From assembly GCA_028564675.1 (NCBI GenBank), contig JAOVVO010000253.1:1-64000 (forward strand): DNA of 64,000 nucleotides. Direction: 5' to 3'. The stretch is from Onchocerca lupi. Lineage: Eukaryota > Nematoda > Chromadorea > Rhabditida > Onchocercidae. Below the pieces are notes generated by a model. That model saw only the letters and a program-made list of their open reading frames with translations. It was not told the DNA's origin and searched no databases. The position numbers and the translations under genes were made by a program. This document shows positions 63,815 to 64,000 of the stretch, one piece after another. Numbering within the stretch: the first letter of the stretch is position 1; every line of letters begins with the position of its first letter.

Positions 63815-64000
63815 GTAGGTTTGATGCTATTTATGTTGTAGAATTAAGAATTAATTATTCTTTGCTTGCAACAAATTAGTTCCGGCAGGATTTGAAATGT
63901 TGTCTGCTTCATTTATATGAATTAATTAATTGGGATATTATGTTTTTAAAGCTATACATCACTAATGGAACTTGCAGAAAACGATTAATTCGCTTTATTA

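Overview
The window looks like AT-rich eukaryotic nuclear DNA from a nematode, most likely a filarial or other spirurid worm. Genes are cut into many exons of about 50-300 bp with T-rich 3' splice sites (TTTTCAG type). Several start codons lie within about 35 bases of a 3' splice site, as expected for spliced-leader trans-splicing. One gene is a worm-specific WAGO-type Argonaute. The species is inferred from these traits. I saw no tRNA, rRNA, CRISPR or bacterial-looking sequence.

Six conserved genes are reconstructed exon by exon, using splice sites, reading-frame phase and recalled family sequence. They are: (1) 503-3287 (-), a tubulin tyrosine ligase-like (TTLL) glutamylase, cut by the left edge; (2) 9718-23174 (+), nucleoporin NUP205 (C. 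elegans NPP-3), about 32 exons; (3) 33095-39701 (+), a WAGO-clade Argonaute of 947 residues without slicer residues; (4) 41685-46102 (-), the ribosome-biogenesis protein KRI1, 625 residues; (5) 47541-50326 (-), a TMEM59-family membrane protein, 355 residues; (6) 54358-63814+ (+), GMP synthase with a very long N-terminal extension, cut by the right edge. Exon lengths of genes 3, 4 and 5 sum exactly to whole codons, which supports those models.

The largest gene-poor block is 23.2-33.0 kb. It holds a probable solo LTR (24.8-25.5 kb), a diverged tandem duplication of an unrecognised minus-strand sequence (27.7-31.1 kb), a 200-bp foldback (31.16-31.36 kb) and a GC-richer island before the Argonaute gene. 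The 1.8-kb NUP205 intron at 19.8-21.6 kb carries exon-like minus-strand ORFs with membrane segments, a possible nested gene. Two introns appear to use GC-AG splice sites. Short inverted repeats sit in introns of NUP205 and KRI1.

The genes do not form a pathway. TMEM59 and KRI1 are in tandem on the minus strand 1.4 kb apart. TMEM59 and GMP synthase are divergent. WAGO and KRI1 converge.
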